Positions 1 through 10,400 of a stretch of 64,000 nucleotides of DNA are shown piece after piece. A program made the position numbers and the translations under genes. A model generated the notes under the pieces. The model made no database searches and was not told where the DNA came from. It worked only from the letters and a program-made list of their open reading frames with translations. Origin of the DNA: Bacteroidales bacterium (GTDB taxonomy: Bacteria; Bacteroidota; Bacteroidia; Bacteroidales; UBA932); the NCBI GenBank assembly GCA_017430365.1, contig JAFRNC010000002.1, positions 186,001-250,000 of the forward strand. Reading direction: 5' to 3'. Numbering within the stretch: the stretch's first letter is position 1; each line of letters starts with the position of its first letter.

Positions 1-137
1 TATCCAGATCGAACAAGGGGCAATACTGCATCCCATATTCTTTCCCGTTCAGGACCAGCCGCTCGGGCGCCTGTTCGGTGCCCGACACGGGTATGGCGAG
101 AATCAGCGTGAATAAAGCCAGGACAATCCGTTTCATA
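1..137 (-). CDS. N-terminus of a secreted protein (partial, runs off the left edge)
   Basis: The reverse strand opens with ATG at 137 and reads MKRIVLALFTLILAIPVSGT followed by a short polar stretch before leaving the window. The basic N-terminus, hydrophobic core and small residues before the Thr-Glu look like a Sec signal peptide, so the product is probably exported. Only about 45 residues are visible and no domain can be recognised. It lies 29 bp downstream of the comEC-like gene on the same strand and may be co-transcribed with it. Confidence 0.6.
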
Positions 138-166
138 ACCGGCTTGAGTTTCAATATTCATGCCAC

Positions 167-1279
167 CTAAAGGCTGGCTATGAGACGGATAATAGTGTTG
201 AGAAGACGGAGTAGCCAGGTGAGGACCGAGGCTGAGGTATCAGAGAGGATGCTCAGGAAGGAATAAAGCCAGGAGACGTCTGACAGTCCGGGGCCGCCTG
301 AAAGATAGTTCGCGACCAGCGATGCGAGGCCGGCGGAGCCGACCGCCGCGGCGATGGCGTACATGACGGCGGTGGTCAGGGGGATGGCTGTCAGCGTGGT
401 CAGCATGAAATACCTCGGGAATGTGCCGAAATACCACCAAGCCAACACCCCGCAGGTAGCCTGGCAGCACAGGCTGACGCTCAGTAGTTCCCATACCGTC
501 CGGAGAAGTCTCGACCGGGTCTGAAGGCGGCTCTTCAACCAGGGATGGATCAAGAGAATGGAAAGGACTGCGGTGTATGACAGTTGGAAACCGATGTCCC
601 GCGTAACCTCCGGATCGGCAATCATCAGGACGAGGGCGCTGCCGGCAAGTGCTGAAAGCCCGTCGCGGTCGCCTGAAATCAGCCCTGAAATCTCATAGAC
701 CGAAATCATGGTCACCGCCCTGCAGATGGACGGGCTGAGCCCCGATACCAGCGCATAGGCACCGAGAAGCGCCAGCGTGACCGCGCTTCTCGCGAGACGC
801 GCCGCCCTGTGGCCTCCAAGCGGGGAGAGCAGCCTGACAAGCAGGGCGTAGATCAACCCTACATGCAACCCGCTCAGAGCAAGCAGATGCATGGCCCCGC
901 TGCCTCGATAGGCTTCTTTAAGGTCCCATGAAAGGCCGCTCCTGTCACCTATGGAAAGCGCCCGCAGAACGGCCAGTTCGTCACCTTCCGGGACAAGCCC
1001 GGCGAGCCAGTCGGAAAATGAGGCCTTGCAGCCGGAAGCCCATAGGGAGATGGCCGAGGCTTCCCGTACCGGCGGCATCCTGCCTGTCTGCAGCGACGCC
1101 GCCCCGAGCAGCAGGAAGCATGTCAGTATAGGTACCCATCCGGGGCGGGAAAGGGCCCAAGCAGCACATACCATGGAGAGAGCCAATAATACGGACGGAG
1201 GGAACATAAACATGCTTCCCAGGGCGTTGCCGGCCAGAAAAGCCAGCGTGCACGGAACTATTTCCCTACCTTGCCACAT
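167..1279 (-). CDS. ComEC/Rec2-family membrane protein, short form
   Basis: This 370-residue protein is almost entirely hydrophobic helices. It carries the ComEC competence-domain signature: a segment around residues 100-145 with IGDRSGLSWDLKEAYRGSG and MHLLALSGLHVGL, and later GFQLSYTAVLSILL. ComEC forms the inner-membrane channel for DNA uptake in transformable bacteria. Full-length ComEC also has an N-terminal OB-like domain and a C-terminal metallo-beta-lactamase domain. Here the N-terminal part is very short and there is no nuclease-like domain, so only the channel part is present. Short forms are common in Bacteroidetes, so a DNA-uptake role is not assured. Confidence 0.85.
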   Translation of the reverse strand: MWQGREIVPCTLAFLAGNALGSMFMFPPSVLLALSMVCAAWALSRPGWVPILTCFLLLGAASLQTGRMPPVREASAISLWASGCKASFSDWLAGLVPEGDELAVLRALSIGDRSGLSWDLKEAYRGSGAMHLLALSGLHVGLIYALLVRLLSPLGGHRAARLARSAVTLALLGAYALVSGLSPSICRAVTMISVYEISGLISGDRDGLSALAGSALVLMIADPEVTRDIGFQLSYTAVLSILLIHPWLKSRLQTRSRLLRTVWELLSVSLCCQATCGVLAWWYFGTFPRYFMLTTLTAIPLTTAVMYAIAAAVGSAGLASLVANYLSGGPGLSDVSWLYSFLSILSDTSASVLTWLLRLLNTIIRLIASL

Positions 1280-1287
1280 CCCTTCAA

Positions 1288-1323
1288 TTTTTCAGCAATG
1301 TACGATAATTTTTCATAACTTTG
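1288..1323 (+). promoter_or_regulatory. promoter of ackA
   Basis: TAACTTTG at 1316-1323 matches the Bacteroidetes -7 consensus TAnnTTTG. A T-rich -33-like patch lies at 1288-1293. Transcription would begin about 1328-1330, which is past the ATG at 1325, so the second ATG at 1352 must be the true start of ackA. Confidence 0.65.
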
Positions 1324-1351
1324 TATGATTCGACTTTCAAACCTGAACAAT

Positions 1352-2503
1352 ATGATAATCCTTGTCCTCAATTGCGGAAGCTCCTCGCTGAAATATCAAC
1401 TCCTGGACATGAGGAGCGCCGAAGATTACACCCTGATGAAAAAGGGTCTGGTTGAACGTATCGGAGACGTCGTCCCCGACCATGCCGCCGGCATAAAACT
1501 GGTGCTCGATGCACTGGTAAGTCCGGAGGAAGGCGTGATAGATTCACTCGACCGCATCGAGGCGGTCGGACACCGCGTGGCGCACGGCGGCGAGTTTTTC
1601 GATTCCAGCGTGCTCGTGACCGATGACGTGATGGACAAGATCGACCGCTGCTGCGAACTGGCTCCGCTCCACAATCCGGCCAACCTCATGGGTATCAAGG
1701 CCGTGGCGCAGCTGATGCCCGGCAAGCCGCAGGTCGCGGTATTTGACACGTCGTTCCACCAGACGATGCCCGACTACGCATATATGTACGCGCTTCCGTA
1801 CCGTTTCTACGAGAAATACCGTCTCCGCCGCTACGGTTTCCACGGCACAAGCCACAAATTCGTGGCTGAAAAAGCCTGCAGATTCGTGGGCATGGACATC
1901 AAGAAGAGCCGCATCATCACCTGCCATCTCGGGAACGGAAGTTCCATCACCGCCATCAGGAACGGTGAAAGCGTAGACACCTCGATGGGCTTCACGCCCG
2001 TGGAGGGAGTAGTGATGGGCACCCGTTGCGGCAATCTGGACGTCGGAGCCGTAACTTTCATCCAGGAAAAGGAGAATCTCGACTATAAGCAGGTGAATTC
2101 CCTCCTCAACAAGAAGAGCGGCCTGCTGGGCATTTCCGGCGTATCGAGCGACAACCGCGATATAGAAGCCGCTGCGGCTACCGGCAACGAGCGCGCCATC
2201 CTCGCACGCAAGATGCTGGCCTACAGTATCAAGAAATATGTCGGCGCATATGCCGCCGCTCTCGGCGGTGTCGACCTTATCGTATTCACCGGAGGCATAG
2301 GAGAGAACGCCTGGCCTGTCCGTGAACAGGTATGCGAAGGCCTTGAATTCCTAGGAATCGATTTCGACGCCCAGGCCAATGCTGTCCGCGGCAAGGATGT
2401 CGTGATCACACGTCCGGGCTCCCGCGTCAAAGTCGTGGCCGTAACGACAAATGAAGAGCTTGTCATCGCCACCGACACCATGAATATCGTCAATAACAAA
2501 TAA
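1352..2503 (+). CDS. ackA: acetate kinase
   Basis: Cytosolic enzyme interconverting acetyl phosphate plus ADP with acetate plus ATP. The 383 residues carry the ASKHA-fold signatures: an N-terminal phosphate loop (LVLNCGSSSLKYQL), the HRVAHGG motif, VAVFDTSFHQTMP, the HGTSHKFV motif, GNGSS, a TPVEGVVMGTRCG segment and a C-terminal FTGGIGEN. An upstream in-frame ATG at 1325 is rejected because it lies directly behind the promoter -7 element. ptb follows 17 bp downstream and then buk, giving a three-gene acyl-phosphate module. No phosphotransacetylase gene is visible beside it; Ptb may provide that step or pta is elsewhere. Confidence 0.96.
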   Translation: MIILVLNCGSSSLKYQLLDMRSAEDYTLMKKGLVERIGDVVPDHAAGIKLVLDALVSPEEGVIDSLDRIEAVGHRVAHGGEFFDSSVLVTDDVMDKIDRCCELAPLHNPANLMGIKAVAQLMPGKPQVAVFDTSFHQTMPDYAYMYALPYRFYEKYRLRRYGFHGTSHKFVAEKACRFVGMDIKKSRIITCHLGNGSSITAIRNGESVDTSMGFTPVEGVVMGTRCGNLDVGAVTFIQEKENLDYKQVNSLLNKKSGLLGISGVSSDNRDIEAAAATGNERAILARKMLAYSIKKYVGAYAAALGGVDLIVFTGGIGENAWPVREQVCEGLEFLGIDFDAQANAVRGKDVVITRPGSRVKVVAVTTNEELVIATDTMNIVNNK

Positions 2504-2520
2504 AACCGCACTCTGATATT

Positions 2521-3426
2521 ATGATTACCAACTTCAACGAAATGTTCGAAGCGCTCCGCAGCAGGAGCCGGAAACGTATGGTCGCCGCCTGGGGCGTGGA
2601 TGACCACACCATCACCGCGGCCTCCCTGGCCATCGAAAAAGGCATCGTCGACGTCACTCTGGTCGGCGACAAGGACAAGATCCTTGAAGTCTGCAAGAAC
2701 GAGAAAATCGACCCGGCCATCTTCACCATCATCGACAACAAGGACGAACTCAAGTCCATCGCCCAGGCTGTCGGCATGGTGCGCGACGGCGAAGGTGACA
2801 TTCTGATGAAAGGCCTCTGCAGCACGGACAAATACATGCGCGGCATCCTCAACAAGGAGCGCGGCCTCCTGCCTCCGAAAGCTGTCCTCAGCCATGTGGC
2901 CGTAATCGAGAACCCGAACTATCCCAAGCTGATAATCGTGAGCGACATGGCCGTCATCCCGCTTCCTGACTTCAAGCAGAAGATCGCCATCTGCAAGTAC
3001 CTTGCCTCCACCGCCCGTGCCCTTGGCATCGAGAAACCGAAGGTGGCCGCCGTCGCCGCTACCGAGCAGATGCTCGACGGCATGCCGGCCTGCGTTGAGG
3101 CCGCCTTGCTGGCCAAGATGTCCGACCGCGGCCAGATCGCCGGCTGCGTAGTCGACGGTCCTCTTGCCCTTGACGTGGCCATCGACCCCGAGTCGGTCGC
3201 CATCAAGAAGATCAAGAGCCCGGTCGCCGGTGATGCCGACTGCCTCCTTTTCCCGAACATCGAGTCCGCAAACGTATTCTACAAGGTCAACTCCAAACTC
3301 TGCAAAGGCGTCCGTCAGGCGGCCATCATGGCAGGCGGCATGGCCCCCTGCGTGCTCTCCAGCCGCGCCGACAGCATCGACACCAAGTTGAACTCCATCG
3401 CTCTGGCCGCCCTTACCGCAAAATAG
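2521..3426 (+). CDS. ptb: phosphate butyryltransferase
   Basis: Predicted to convert butyryl-CoA (or branched-chain acyl-CoA) plus phosphate to acyl phosphate plus CoA. The 301-residue length and order fit the Pta/Ptb family: an N-terminal VAAWGVDDHTITAA region, an LVGDKDKI segment, a KGLCSTDKYMRGILNKERGL motif, and a C-terminal MAGGMAPCVLSSRADS block. It sits 6 bp upstream of buk and 17 bp downstream of ackA, so translation is probably coupled within one operon. The pairing with buk favours a butyryl or isobutyryl substrate over acetyl; exact specificity cannot be read from sequence. Confidence 0.92.
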   Translation: MITNFNEMFEALRSRSRKRMVAAWGVDDHTITAASLAIEKGIVDVTLVGDKDKILEVCKNEKIDPAIFTIIDNKDELKSIAQAVGMVRDGEGDILMKGLCSTDKYMRGILNKERGLLPPKAVLSHVAVIENPNYPKLIIVSDMAVIPLPDFKQKIAICKYLASTARALGIEKPKVAAVAATEQMLDGMPACVEAALLAKMSDRGQIAGCVVDGPLALDVAIDPESVAIKKIKSPVAGDADCLLFPNIESANVFYKVNSKLCKGVRQAAIMAGGMAPCVLSSRADSIDTKLNSIALAALTAK

Positions 3427-3432
3427 TCCCGT

Positions 3433-4491
3433 ATGAAGATCCTTGCCATCAATCCCGGCTCCACCTCGACCAAGATCGCGGTGTTCGAAGACTACGAGCA
3501 GGCTTTCACCAAGACGCTCCGTCACTCCGCCGAGGAGATCGGAAAATATCCCAACATCGTCTCCCAGTTCGAATTCCGCAAGAAGATGATCGTGGAGGCG
3601 CTCAGGGAGAATGACATCGCGCTGAAGGAAATCGCGGCAATCGTCGGCCGCGGCGGTCTGCTGCGCCCCATCCCTTCCGGCGTGTATGAGGTCAATGAGC
3701 GCATGCTCGAAGACCTGCGCTCCGGCCAGTACGGCGAACACGCCAGCAACCTGGGCGGCATCCTGGCCCACGCCATCGCGCAGGAGATCGGCTGCCGTGC
3801 ATTCATCACCGACCCGGTCGTCGTCGACGAACTGTGCGACCTGGCCCGCGTAGCCGGCCATCCGCTCTTCAAGCGCATCTCCGTGTTCCACGCCCTCAAC
3901 CAGAAGGCAATCGCCAAGATGTATGCTGCACAGCAGGGAGTAAAGTATGAGGACCTGAACCTCATCGTGGTCCATCTGGGCGGCGGCACTTCGGTCAGCG
4001 CCCACTGCAAGGGCCGCGTGATCGACACCAACAACGCCCTCAACGGCGACGGCCCGTTCAGTCCCGAACGCTCCGGCGGCCTTCCGGCGCAGCAGCTGGC
4101 CGACATCTGCTTCAGCGGAAAATACACTCCCGTGGAGGTGAAGAAGATGATCAACGGCCGCGGAGGTACGGTAGCCCATCTGGGTACCAACGATTTCATC
4201 GAAATCGAGAAAAAGATGGCCGACGACCCGCACTTCAAACTGATCGCCGACGCCTATGTCTACAACATCGCCAAGGAAATCGGCGCTATGGCCTCCGTGC
4301 TCAAGGGAAAGGTGAATGCCATCCTCCTGACGGGCGGTATCGCCTACGGCAAGCCGATGATGGCGAACCTGGCCTCCTATGTCGACTGGATCGCCCCTGT
4401 AAAGGTCTATCCCGGCGAAGATGAAATGGGAGCCCTGGCCCACAACGGCCTCTCGGTCATGCAGGGCCGCGAAGTAGCGAAAGTTTACTGA
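3433..4491 (+). CDS. buk: butyrate kinase
   Basis: Converts butyryl phosphate plus ADP to butyrate plus ATP, the last step of the Ptb-Buk route. The 352-residue protein is an ASKHA kinase distinct from AckA, with LAINPGSTSTKIAVFED at the N-terminus, the VGRGGLLRPIPSGVY motif, FHALNQKAIA, VHLGGGTSVSAH around residue 180 and LLTGGIAYG near the C-terminus. Branched-chain fatty acid kinases share this fold, so isobutyrate or isovalerate are alternative products. The next gene starts 2 bp after its stop codon. Confidence 0.94.
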   Translation: MKILAINPGSTSTKIAVFEDYEQAFTKTLRHSAEEIGKYPNIVSQFEFRKKMIVEALRENDIALKEIAAIVGRGGLLRPIPSGVYEVNERMLEDLRSGQYGEHASNLGGILAHAIAQEIGCRAFITDPVVVDELCDLARVAGHPLFKRISVFHALNQKAIAKMYAAQQGVKYEDLNLIVVHLGGGTSVSAHCKGRVIDTNNALNGDGPFSPERSGGLPAQQLADICFSGKYTPVEVKKMINGRGGTVAHLGTNDFIEIEKKMADDPHFKLIADAYVYNIAKEIGAMASVLKGKVNAILLTGGIAYGKPMMANLASYVDWIAPVKVYPGEDEMGALAHNGLSVMQGREVAKVY

Positions 4492-4493
4492 CA

Positions 4494-5813
4494 ATGAAAA
4501 GAATACTGACACTGTTCATGGCACTGCCGCTGTTTCTGGCGGCAGTGCCTGTTTTTGCCCAGGGCGGCAAGGCCGTTTCCGGCTCCGGCCCCCGTGCGGA
4601 CGGCTATTACAAGGACATATTCATGGACGGCGGGTGTTCCCTCAACTCATATCCCGACCTTCCTGCCGCAGACTGGCTGGGCCTGTCGCTGGAACAGCTC
4701 TCCACTGCGGAGAGACTCCTAATGACCTCCGTCGATACCCTTATGCAGAATTATCTGCTGGTGGGCAATCCCCTCGACGAAAACGGCGCCCTGCTCTATC
4801 CCGACGGCGCCCCCCGTTTCCGTGTGGTATATGTCAACGGCGGAAAGGCCCTCGGCCACACCAAATCCCTCACTGCGGAAGGCCGCGAGCGCTTCCGCAC
4901 TTATCTGAAGAACGGCGGCAGCTACCTCGGCACCTGCGCAGGTGCCTTCATGGTAGCCCAGGGGGCTGTACGCGACACCGGCTACGTGCCGCGCCCGGAG
5001 TATCTCTGCACCTGGCCCGGCTGGGTCGTAGGGACCGGCCTCGAGACTTCCGCCACCGGGATGACCGTGGAACCCGGCTCGCCGCTGCTGAAATACTATG
5101 ATTTCGGAGGCGACATGCAGATAGACAGCGTCCGTCACAACGGCGGATGTTACGCCTATATGGACGAAAATGTCCCTGCAGGGACGGAAGTTCTGCTCCG
5201 CTACATAGGCGACACCTTGAAACTCAAGAAATCCATCCACCAGAAAGTAAGCGCGTGGGCATGGAAAGAGTCGGAGCAGACAGGACGCATAGTGGCCATC
5301 GGATCGCATCCCGAGCGTATGGTGGAAGGCGACCGTCTGGAACTGATGGCAGCCATGATCCGCTATGCGATTGACGGGAACGGGCTTCCCCGCCTTAAGG
5401 GTGTGCTTGCAAACGGGGTCGCAAGGGAAATGATCCGCACTACGGGCGACAATGATCCCGATTTTACCAGAATCGGAGACCGCCAGTACCATCATTTCGC
5501 AGTCGACGTGCCGCGCGGCGTGAAAGAAATCGAAGTCGAACTCAAGGCACCGGACAAATTGACCGGCCGGTACGATCTCTGGCTTTTTGCGGACGGACAG
5601 GATTTCGCTTTCCGGGACAGGGCCCGCTACAAAAATGTCAATCACGGAACCGACAAGAAATTCACGATTCCGGTTTCAAAGCCGGGCCGCTACTACATCT
5701 CCGTTTTCTGCGCCACTGCGCCGGACACCGTGGATACCTTCTACGGAGTACAGTACACAGGCCGTACGGACGTTTTGAACGGGGTTCCATACATCATCAA
5801 AGTAAGTTGGTAA
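4494..5813 (+). CDS. secreted protein with class-I glutamine-amidotransferase-like (BPL_N) domain
   Basis: A 439-residue protein with a signal peptide (MKRILTLFMALPLFLAAVPV, cleavage after VFAQ). Residues ~110-260 resemble the type-1 GATase-like fold of BPL_N proteins: VVYVNGGKA, an ageing TYLKNGGSYLGTCAGAFMV nucleophile elbow with a candidate catalytic Cys, and a late His in IGSHPE. The C-terminal ~120 residues look like a pre-peptidase C-terminal type beta-sandwich (a YISVF segment followed by aromatic strands). Substrate is unknown; amide or peptide hydrolysis in the periplasm is an inference. It follows buk by 2 bp, so it is co-transcribed although no metabolic link is evident. Confidence 0.7.
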   Translation: MKRILTLFMALPLFLAAVPVFAQGGKAVSGSGPRADGYYKDIFMDGGCSLNSYPDLPAADWLGLSLEQLSTAERLLMTSVDTLMQNYLLVGNPLDENGALLYPDGAPRFRVVYVNGGKALGHTKSLTAEGRERFRTYLKNGGSYLGTCAGAFMVAQGAVRDTGYVPRPEYLCTWPGWVVGTGLETSATGMTVEPGSPLLKYYDFGGDMQIDSVRHNGGCYAYMDENVPAGTEVLLRYIGDTLKLKKSIHQKVSAWAWKESEQTGRIVAIGSHPERMVEGDRLELMAAMIRYAIDGNGLPRLKGVLANGVAREMIRTTGDNDPDFTRIGDRQYHHFAVDVPRGVKEIEVELKAPDKLTGRYDLWLFADGQDFAFRDRARYKNVNHGTDKKFTIPVSKPGRYYISVFCATAPDTVDTFYGVQYTGRTDVLNGVPYIIKVSW

Positions 5814-5832
5814 AGCCTGCACGGACACAAAA

Positions 5833-5860
5833 AAGGGGGCGCCCATGCGGGCGTCCCCTT
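5833..5860. terminator. bidirectional terminator hairpin between convergent genes
   Basis: A GC-rich hairpin (AGGGGGCGCCC - ATG - CGGGCGTCCCCTT) has A-rich sequence on its left and T-rich sequence on its right. It serves both the ackA operon and the convergent susD gene. Confidence 0.8.
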
Positions 5861-5880
5861 CATTTTGTCACAACTGTCTG

Positions 5881-7386
5881 TTAACGCTGGTTGATGTTCT
5901 TGTCGATCAGGTCGTTGGCATCGATCTCATCCTGAGGGATGGCGAAGATCCAGCGGGGATCGTTGGCAGGAACCTGCAGGACCGAAGAGACTGCCGGGAC
6001 GTGGTTGGCTCCGGTACGGTCGAGGGGCAGATTGAGGCGCTTCAGGTCGAGGAAGCGGTGTCCCTCGCCCCAGAGCTCGATACGGCGGTAGGTGTAGATC
6101 TCATCGAGGAGGTCCGCTCCCGTCTTCGTGCTCTTCTCATAACCGCTGTCGCGGGTCTTGTTCAGGTCATAGAGGTACTGCTGGGCAGCGGCATCGTTGC
6201 CGGCCTTGGCGGAGGCCTCGGCGGCGATCAGGTACATCTCGCCCAGACGCATGTAGTTGGCATCGGCCACCGAGCTGGTGTAGTCGGCCACGGCGAACTT
6301 GCGGTTCATGTAAGGGAATCCCTTATACGACTTGGTCGGCAGGGTCCAGGCGGTTCCAGTGGGATCGAAGAGGGTCTTGCGGATGTCGGTGTCGGGGATC
6401 TTATCATACAGGGCACTGTTGATGCACTTCGGCGCGCTTCGTATGTTCGAGGAGTTGAAGTTCCAGGACATGTAGGCCATGAATCCGTAGAAATACAGGG
6501 TCTGGTCGGTGATCATTTCGAAGCCCCACATCCATTCGGGGTTGGAGGTGCTGTTGAAACCGTCGCAGTACTGCTCCTGAGTCATCAGGCGGGCATCGCC
6601 GCTGTTGATGGCAGCGTCGGCATACCTCTTCGCGGCATCCCAGTCCTGCATCACGAGGGCGACGCGGGCGCGGATACCGTTGGCGGTACCGCCGGTGATG
6701 TCGGTCAGCGAGGAGTAGTTCAGGTACGGGTTCGACTTGTCGCTGAGCAGAGGGATGGCCACATCCAGGTCGGAGACGATCTGTGCGTAGACGTCGGCGA
6801 GCGAGGAAAGCGGCTGCTTAGGCTCGGCCGGGTCGACCACGATGGGGCAGGTCAGGTAGGAGTTTGCTCCGCCCTTCACGTAACGGTCGCCGTAGAGCTG
6901 CGCCAGCCAGAAATAGGAGTTGGCACGATAGACAAGGGCCTGGCCCTTGATCATGTTCTTCTGGCCGTCGGGACCGGTAACGCCGTCAATCCTCGAAAGG
7001 ATCATGTTGGCATTGGATATCCACTTGTAGCAGAGCAGCCAGGGATAGTAGGTCAGGTAAGAATCGGGGTTGCGGGAAGCGGTCCACTTCACCTCGCCGG
7101 TGTTGGTCCACCAGCCGTTGCCGGCTGCCGGGAAGACGAGGTCCTCACCCAGGCAGTCCATGGCGATCTGGAAGGAAGGATAGCCGCCGATGTTCTGGCG
7201 GGAGAGATACTGCGCCACCATCGACTTGTGGGTACCGTTGAGCGCGGCCTCCAGGTTGTCGATATTGGAGAGCACGAACTCCTCGTCGTAGGAACTCGTC
7301 GGGGAGGTTTCAAGGAAGCTTTCGCTGCAGGCTGCAAGGCCGAGAACGACGGTCAGGCAGGCAAATATGTTGAGAATTTTTTTCAT
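5881..7386 (-). CDS. SusD/RagB-family nutrient-binding lipoprotein
   Basis: Outer-membrane glycan or peptide binding lipoprotein that caps its partner SusC transporter. The 501-residue product starts with a lipoprotein signal (MKKILNIFACLTVVLGLAAC, lipidated Cys20) followed by SESFLETSP, typical of SusD N-termini. The C-terminus has the RRIELWGEGHRFLDLKRLN signature of the RagB/SusD C-terminal domain. susC lies 19 bp upstream on the same strand. No glycoside hydrolase, regulator or sulfatase adjoins this pair, so the substrate cannot be inferred. Confidence 0.95.
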   Translation of the reverse strand: MKKILNIFACLTVVLGLAACSESFLETSPTSSYDEEFVLSNIDNLEAALNGTHKSMVAQYLSRQNIGGYPSFQIAMDCLGEDLVFPAAGNGWWTNTGEVKWTASRNPDSYLTYYPWLLCYKWISNANMILSRIDGVTGPDGQKNMIKGQALVYRANSYFWLAQLYGDRYVKGGANSYLTCPIVVDPAEPKQPLSSLADVYAQIVSDLDVAIPLLSDKSNPYLNYSSLTDITGGTANGIRARVALVMQDWDAAKRYADAAINSGDARLMTQEQYCDGFNSTSNPEWMWGFEMITDQTLYFYGFMAYMSWNFNSSNIRSAPKCINSALYDKIPDTDIRKTLFDPTGTAWTLPTKSYKGFPYMNRKFAVADYTSSVADANYMRLGEMYLIAAEASAKAGNDAAAQQYLYDLNKTRDSGYEKSTKTGADLLDEIYTYRRIELWGEGHRFLDLKRLNLPLDRTGANHVPAVSSVLQVPANDPRWIFAIPQDEIDANDLIDKNINQR

Positions 7387-7405
7387 ATCGGATAGCTTCT
7401 TTTAA

Positions 7406-10400
7406 TTAGAATTGAATGTTGAGACCCATCGAGATCGTGCGGGCCGGGGAGTATGCGTTGTATGAAGTACCGCCGAAGTTGTACTGCGGGTCCATACCCT
7501 TGCGGGCGCAGAAGAGGTGCAGGTTCTCGACGCTGCCGTAGATCTGGATTCCACCGAGGTCGATGGCTTCGGCCCAGCGGCGCGGGAAGCTGTACGACAG
7601 GGAGACGTTGCGGAGGTTGAGGTACGAGGCGCTGGTCAGCCAGCGGCTGGAACCCTGGTTCAGGTAGGTGTTGCGCTGTCCGTCGGCGCGCGGCACGGTG
7701 GTCACGTCGCCGGGGTTCTGCCAGCGGTTCAGGATATCCACATGGAGTGAAGAGCCGTAGCCCGAGTAGGACATCATGGAGCCGTAGGTGGTATCGTACT
7801 TGAGGCCGCCGAGTCCGAAGGTCGTCAGGACGGAGAGGCTCAGGTTGCCGAAGGAGAGAGTGGTACCAAGCGAACCATAGAGGTCCGGAATGGAGGTGCC
7901 CACATAATATTTGTCAGCCTGGGTGTAGTCATTTACAGTCGTGCGGCCTTCTCCAGTGTAGTTTCCGTCGTCGTCATAACCGCCCTTGTAATAAAGGCTC
8001 TCACCGGTCTGGGGATCGACGCCTGCCCATTCGTACATCCAGAAGTCATACATCGAGTGGCCGACCATGTATTTCTTGGTGCCGCTGATGATCTGGTCCT
8101 GCATCGGAGGGAGTTTGGTGATCTCGTTCTTCAGGTGCGAGAGGTTGAGGTTCACGTTCCAGGTGAAGTCGCGGGTGCGGACGATGTCGGCGCCCAGCTG
8201 GACCTCGATGCCCTGGTTGTACATCGTACCGATGTTCTGCCACTGGCTCGTCACGCCGGATGAGGTCGGGAGCGGAACGGCGAACAGCAGGTTGTCCGAG
8301 ATACGGTGGAACCACTCGACCTGGCCAGTGATGCGGTCGCGGAAGAGACCGAACTCGAGGGCTACGTCGAAGCTCATGTTCTTCTCCCATTTCAGGTCTT
8401 TGTTACCTGCAGAGGTGCTCTGGATGAAGCCCGGGGTGTTGGCGTTACGGTTGATGCCGTAGAGCGACTGCCATGCATACCAGGAAGAAGTACCGTCGTT
8501 ACCCACGGAACCGTAGGATGCGCGGAGCTTGGCTGCGGAGATCCAGGGCACTGCCGCCATGAACGGCTCCTGGTCGATACGCCAGGATCCGCCGACGGAC
8601 CAGAAGTTACCCCAGCGGGAGTCCTTGTAGAAACGGGAAGAACCGTCGCGGCGGAACGAAGCCGACAGGTAGTAGCGGTGGTCGTAGTTGTAGTTGAAAC
8701 GGGAGAGGTAACCCTCGGTCGTGTAGATATCGCGGTAGCCGGTGAGGGAGTTGATCGTGGTGAAGTTCACCAACTCGGTGTTGCCTTCAGCGATAAGACC
8801 CTGCTTGAAGCCGCGGAAGTAGCGGTACTGGTTGCGGTAGCTCTCGTGACCGATCAGGAAGTCGACCGTGTGGCGGTTGAAGGTCTTGTTGTAGGTGAGC
8901 AGCTGGTTGAGGTTCACCGTGTCGTAGCGGTAGTGCTCGTTGTCGGCGCGGCCGGCGGGGGAACCGTCACCCACGTGCGGGTTGTCGAACGAGGAGTTCA
9001 GGTAGTTGCGGGTATCGTAACCGACGTTGACCGAGAACTTCAGGCCCTCGAAGAAGATGATGTCGACATAGGCGCGGGTGTTGAGGATGTCCCTCTTGTA
9101 GAGGTCCTCGTTCCAGAGGGTCTCGGCCACGATGTGGCGGCCCGGGGAGGCGCTGCCACCGCGGTTCGTCCAGTCGTACACCAGGTTGCCGAGTTCGTCA
9201 TATACATAGGAGCCGTCGGCGTTGTGCTCGTGGATCGGGTAGATGGGACCGATGTTGCGGCCGAAGTAGAACGGGTTGATGTAGCCGGTGCTGGATCCGG
9301 TGCTGGTGGAAGAGCCGCTGGACATCGTGCCGGCCATGTTCAGACCGGTCTTCAGCCACTTGCGGGGCTGGACGTTGACGTTCATACGGGCGTTGAAGCG
9401 CTCCATGTAGGAACGGATGGAGTAGCCCTGGTCGTTAAGGTAACCCAGCGAGAAGTAGTAGTCTGCTTTCTGCGAGGCGCCGCCGGCGGACATGGTATAT
9501 TCCTGGCGGTGACCGAGGCGTTCAACTGCCTTCTGCCAGTCGAGGTCTTCAGGATAGAGGAGCTTCGCGGAGCTGTTGAGTTTGCCGTCAGTGCCGACGA
9601 GCTGGTCGTTGGGCACGTTGTAAGGGTTGTTGCCCAACTGGCCGACGAGTTGCTGGGAAGCGGCCGCGGAGGCTTCGGCTACCGAACCGTAGGTGCCGGC
9701 GGTCACGAAACCGTTGCGGAGGATTTCCCACTCCATGGGGACATACTGGTCCGCACCGAGGCGCTCGTATTCGGGAATACCGCGGGTGCTGAAACCGTGG
9801 TTGATACGGACGCTGAAGTTGATCTTCTCGCTGCGGCCCTTCTTCGTGGTGATCAGCACCACACCGTTGGCGGCGCGGGCACCGTAGAGGGCGGAGGAGG
9901 CGGCGTCCTTAAGGACTGTCAGGCTCTCGATATCGTCGGAGTTGATGTTGGAGATGGAACCGTCATAAGGCACACCGTCCACGACGTAGAGCGGGGAGCT
10001 GTCGGCGTTGATTGAGCCGAAACCGCGGATACGGATGCTTCCCGAGGAACCGGGCTGGCCGGAAGCGGAGGTGAACTGCACACCGGAGGTGATACCTTCG
10101 AGGGCGTTGGTGGCGTTGGTCACGGGGCGGGCCTCGAGCTTCTTGCTGTCGAGGGCTGCGGCCGAACCGGTAAAGTCTTTCTTATTGACGGTACCGAAAG
10201 CGACCACCACCGTCTCCTGCAGGCTTTCCGTATCGGGAGCCAGCATGACGTTGATGAGAGTGCGGCCGTCAACGATCACTTCCTGGTTTACGTAGCCGAT
10301 GGAACTGAAGATCAGCACGGCATTGCGGGGGACGTCGATGGAGTAGTTACCGTCGGCGTCAGCGGCGGCACCGGTCATCGTTCCCTTGACCTGGAGGGCT

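Noticed and set aside
1325..1351. Upstream ATG for ackA
   Set aside because: It lies directly after the promoter -7 element and would precede the transcription start; homologous AckA proteins begin at the next ATG.
2221..4512. A 763-codon open frame antisense to ackA, ptb and buk
   Set aside because: Low-complexity His/Gly/Asp-rich translation with no family match; it is the mirror of GC-biased codon use in well-recognised genes on the other strand.
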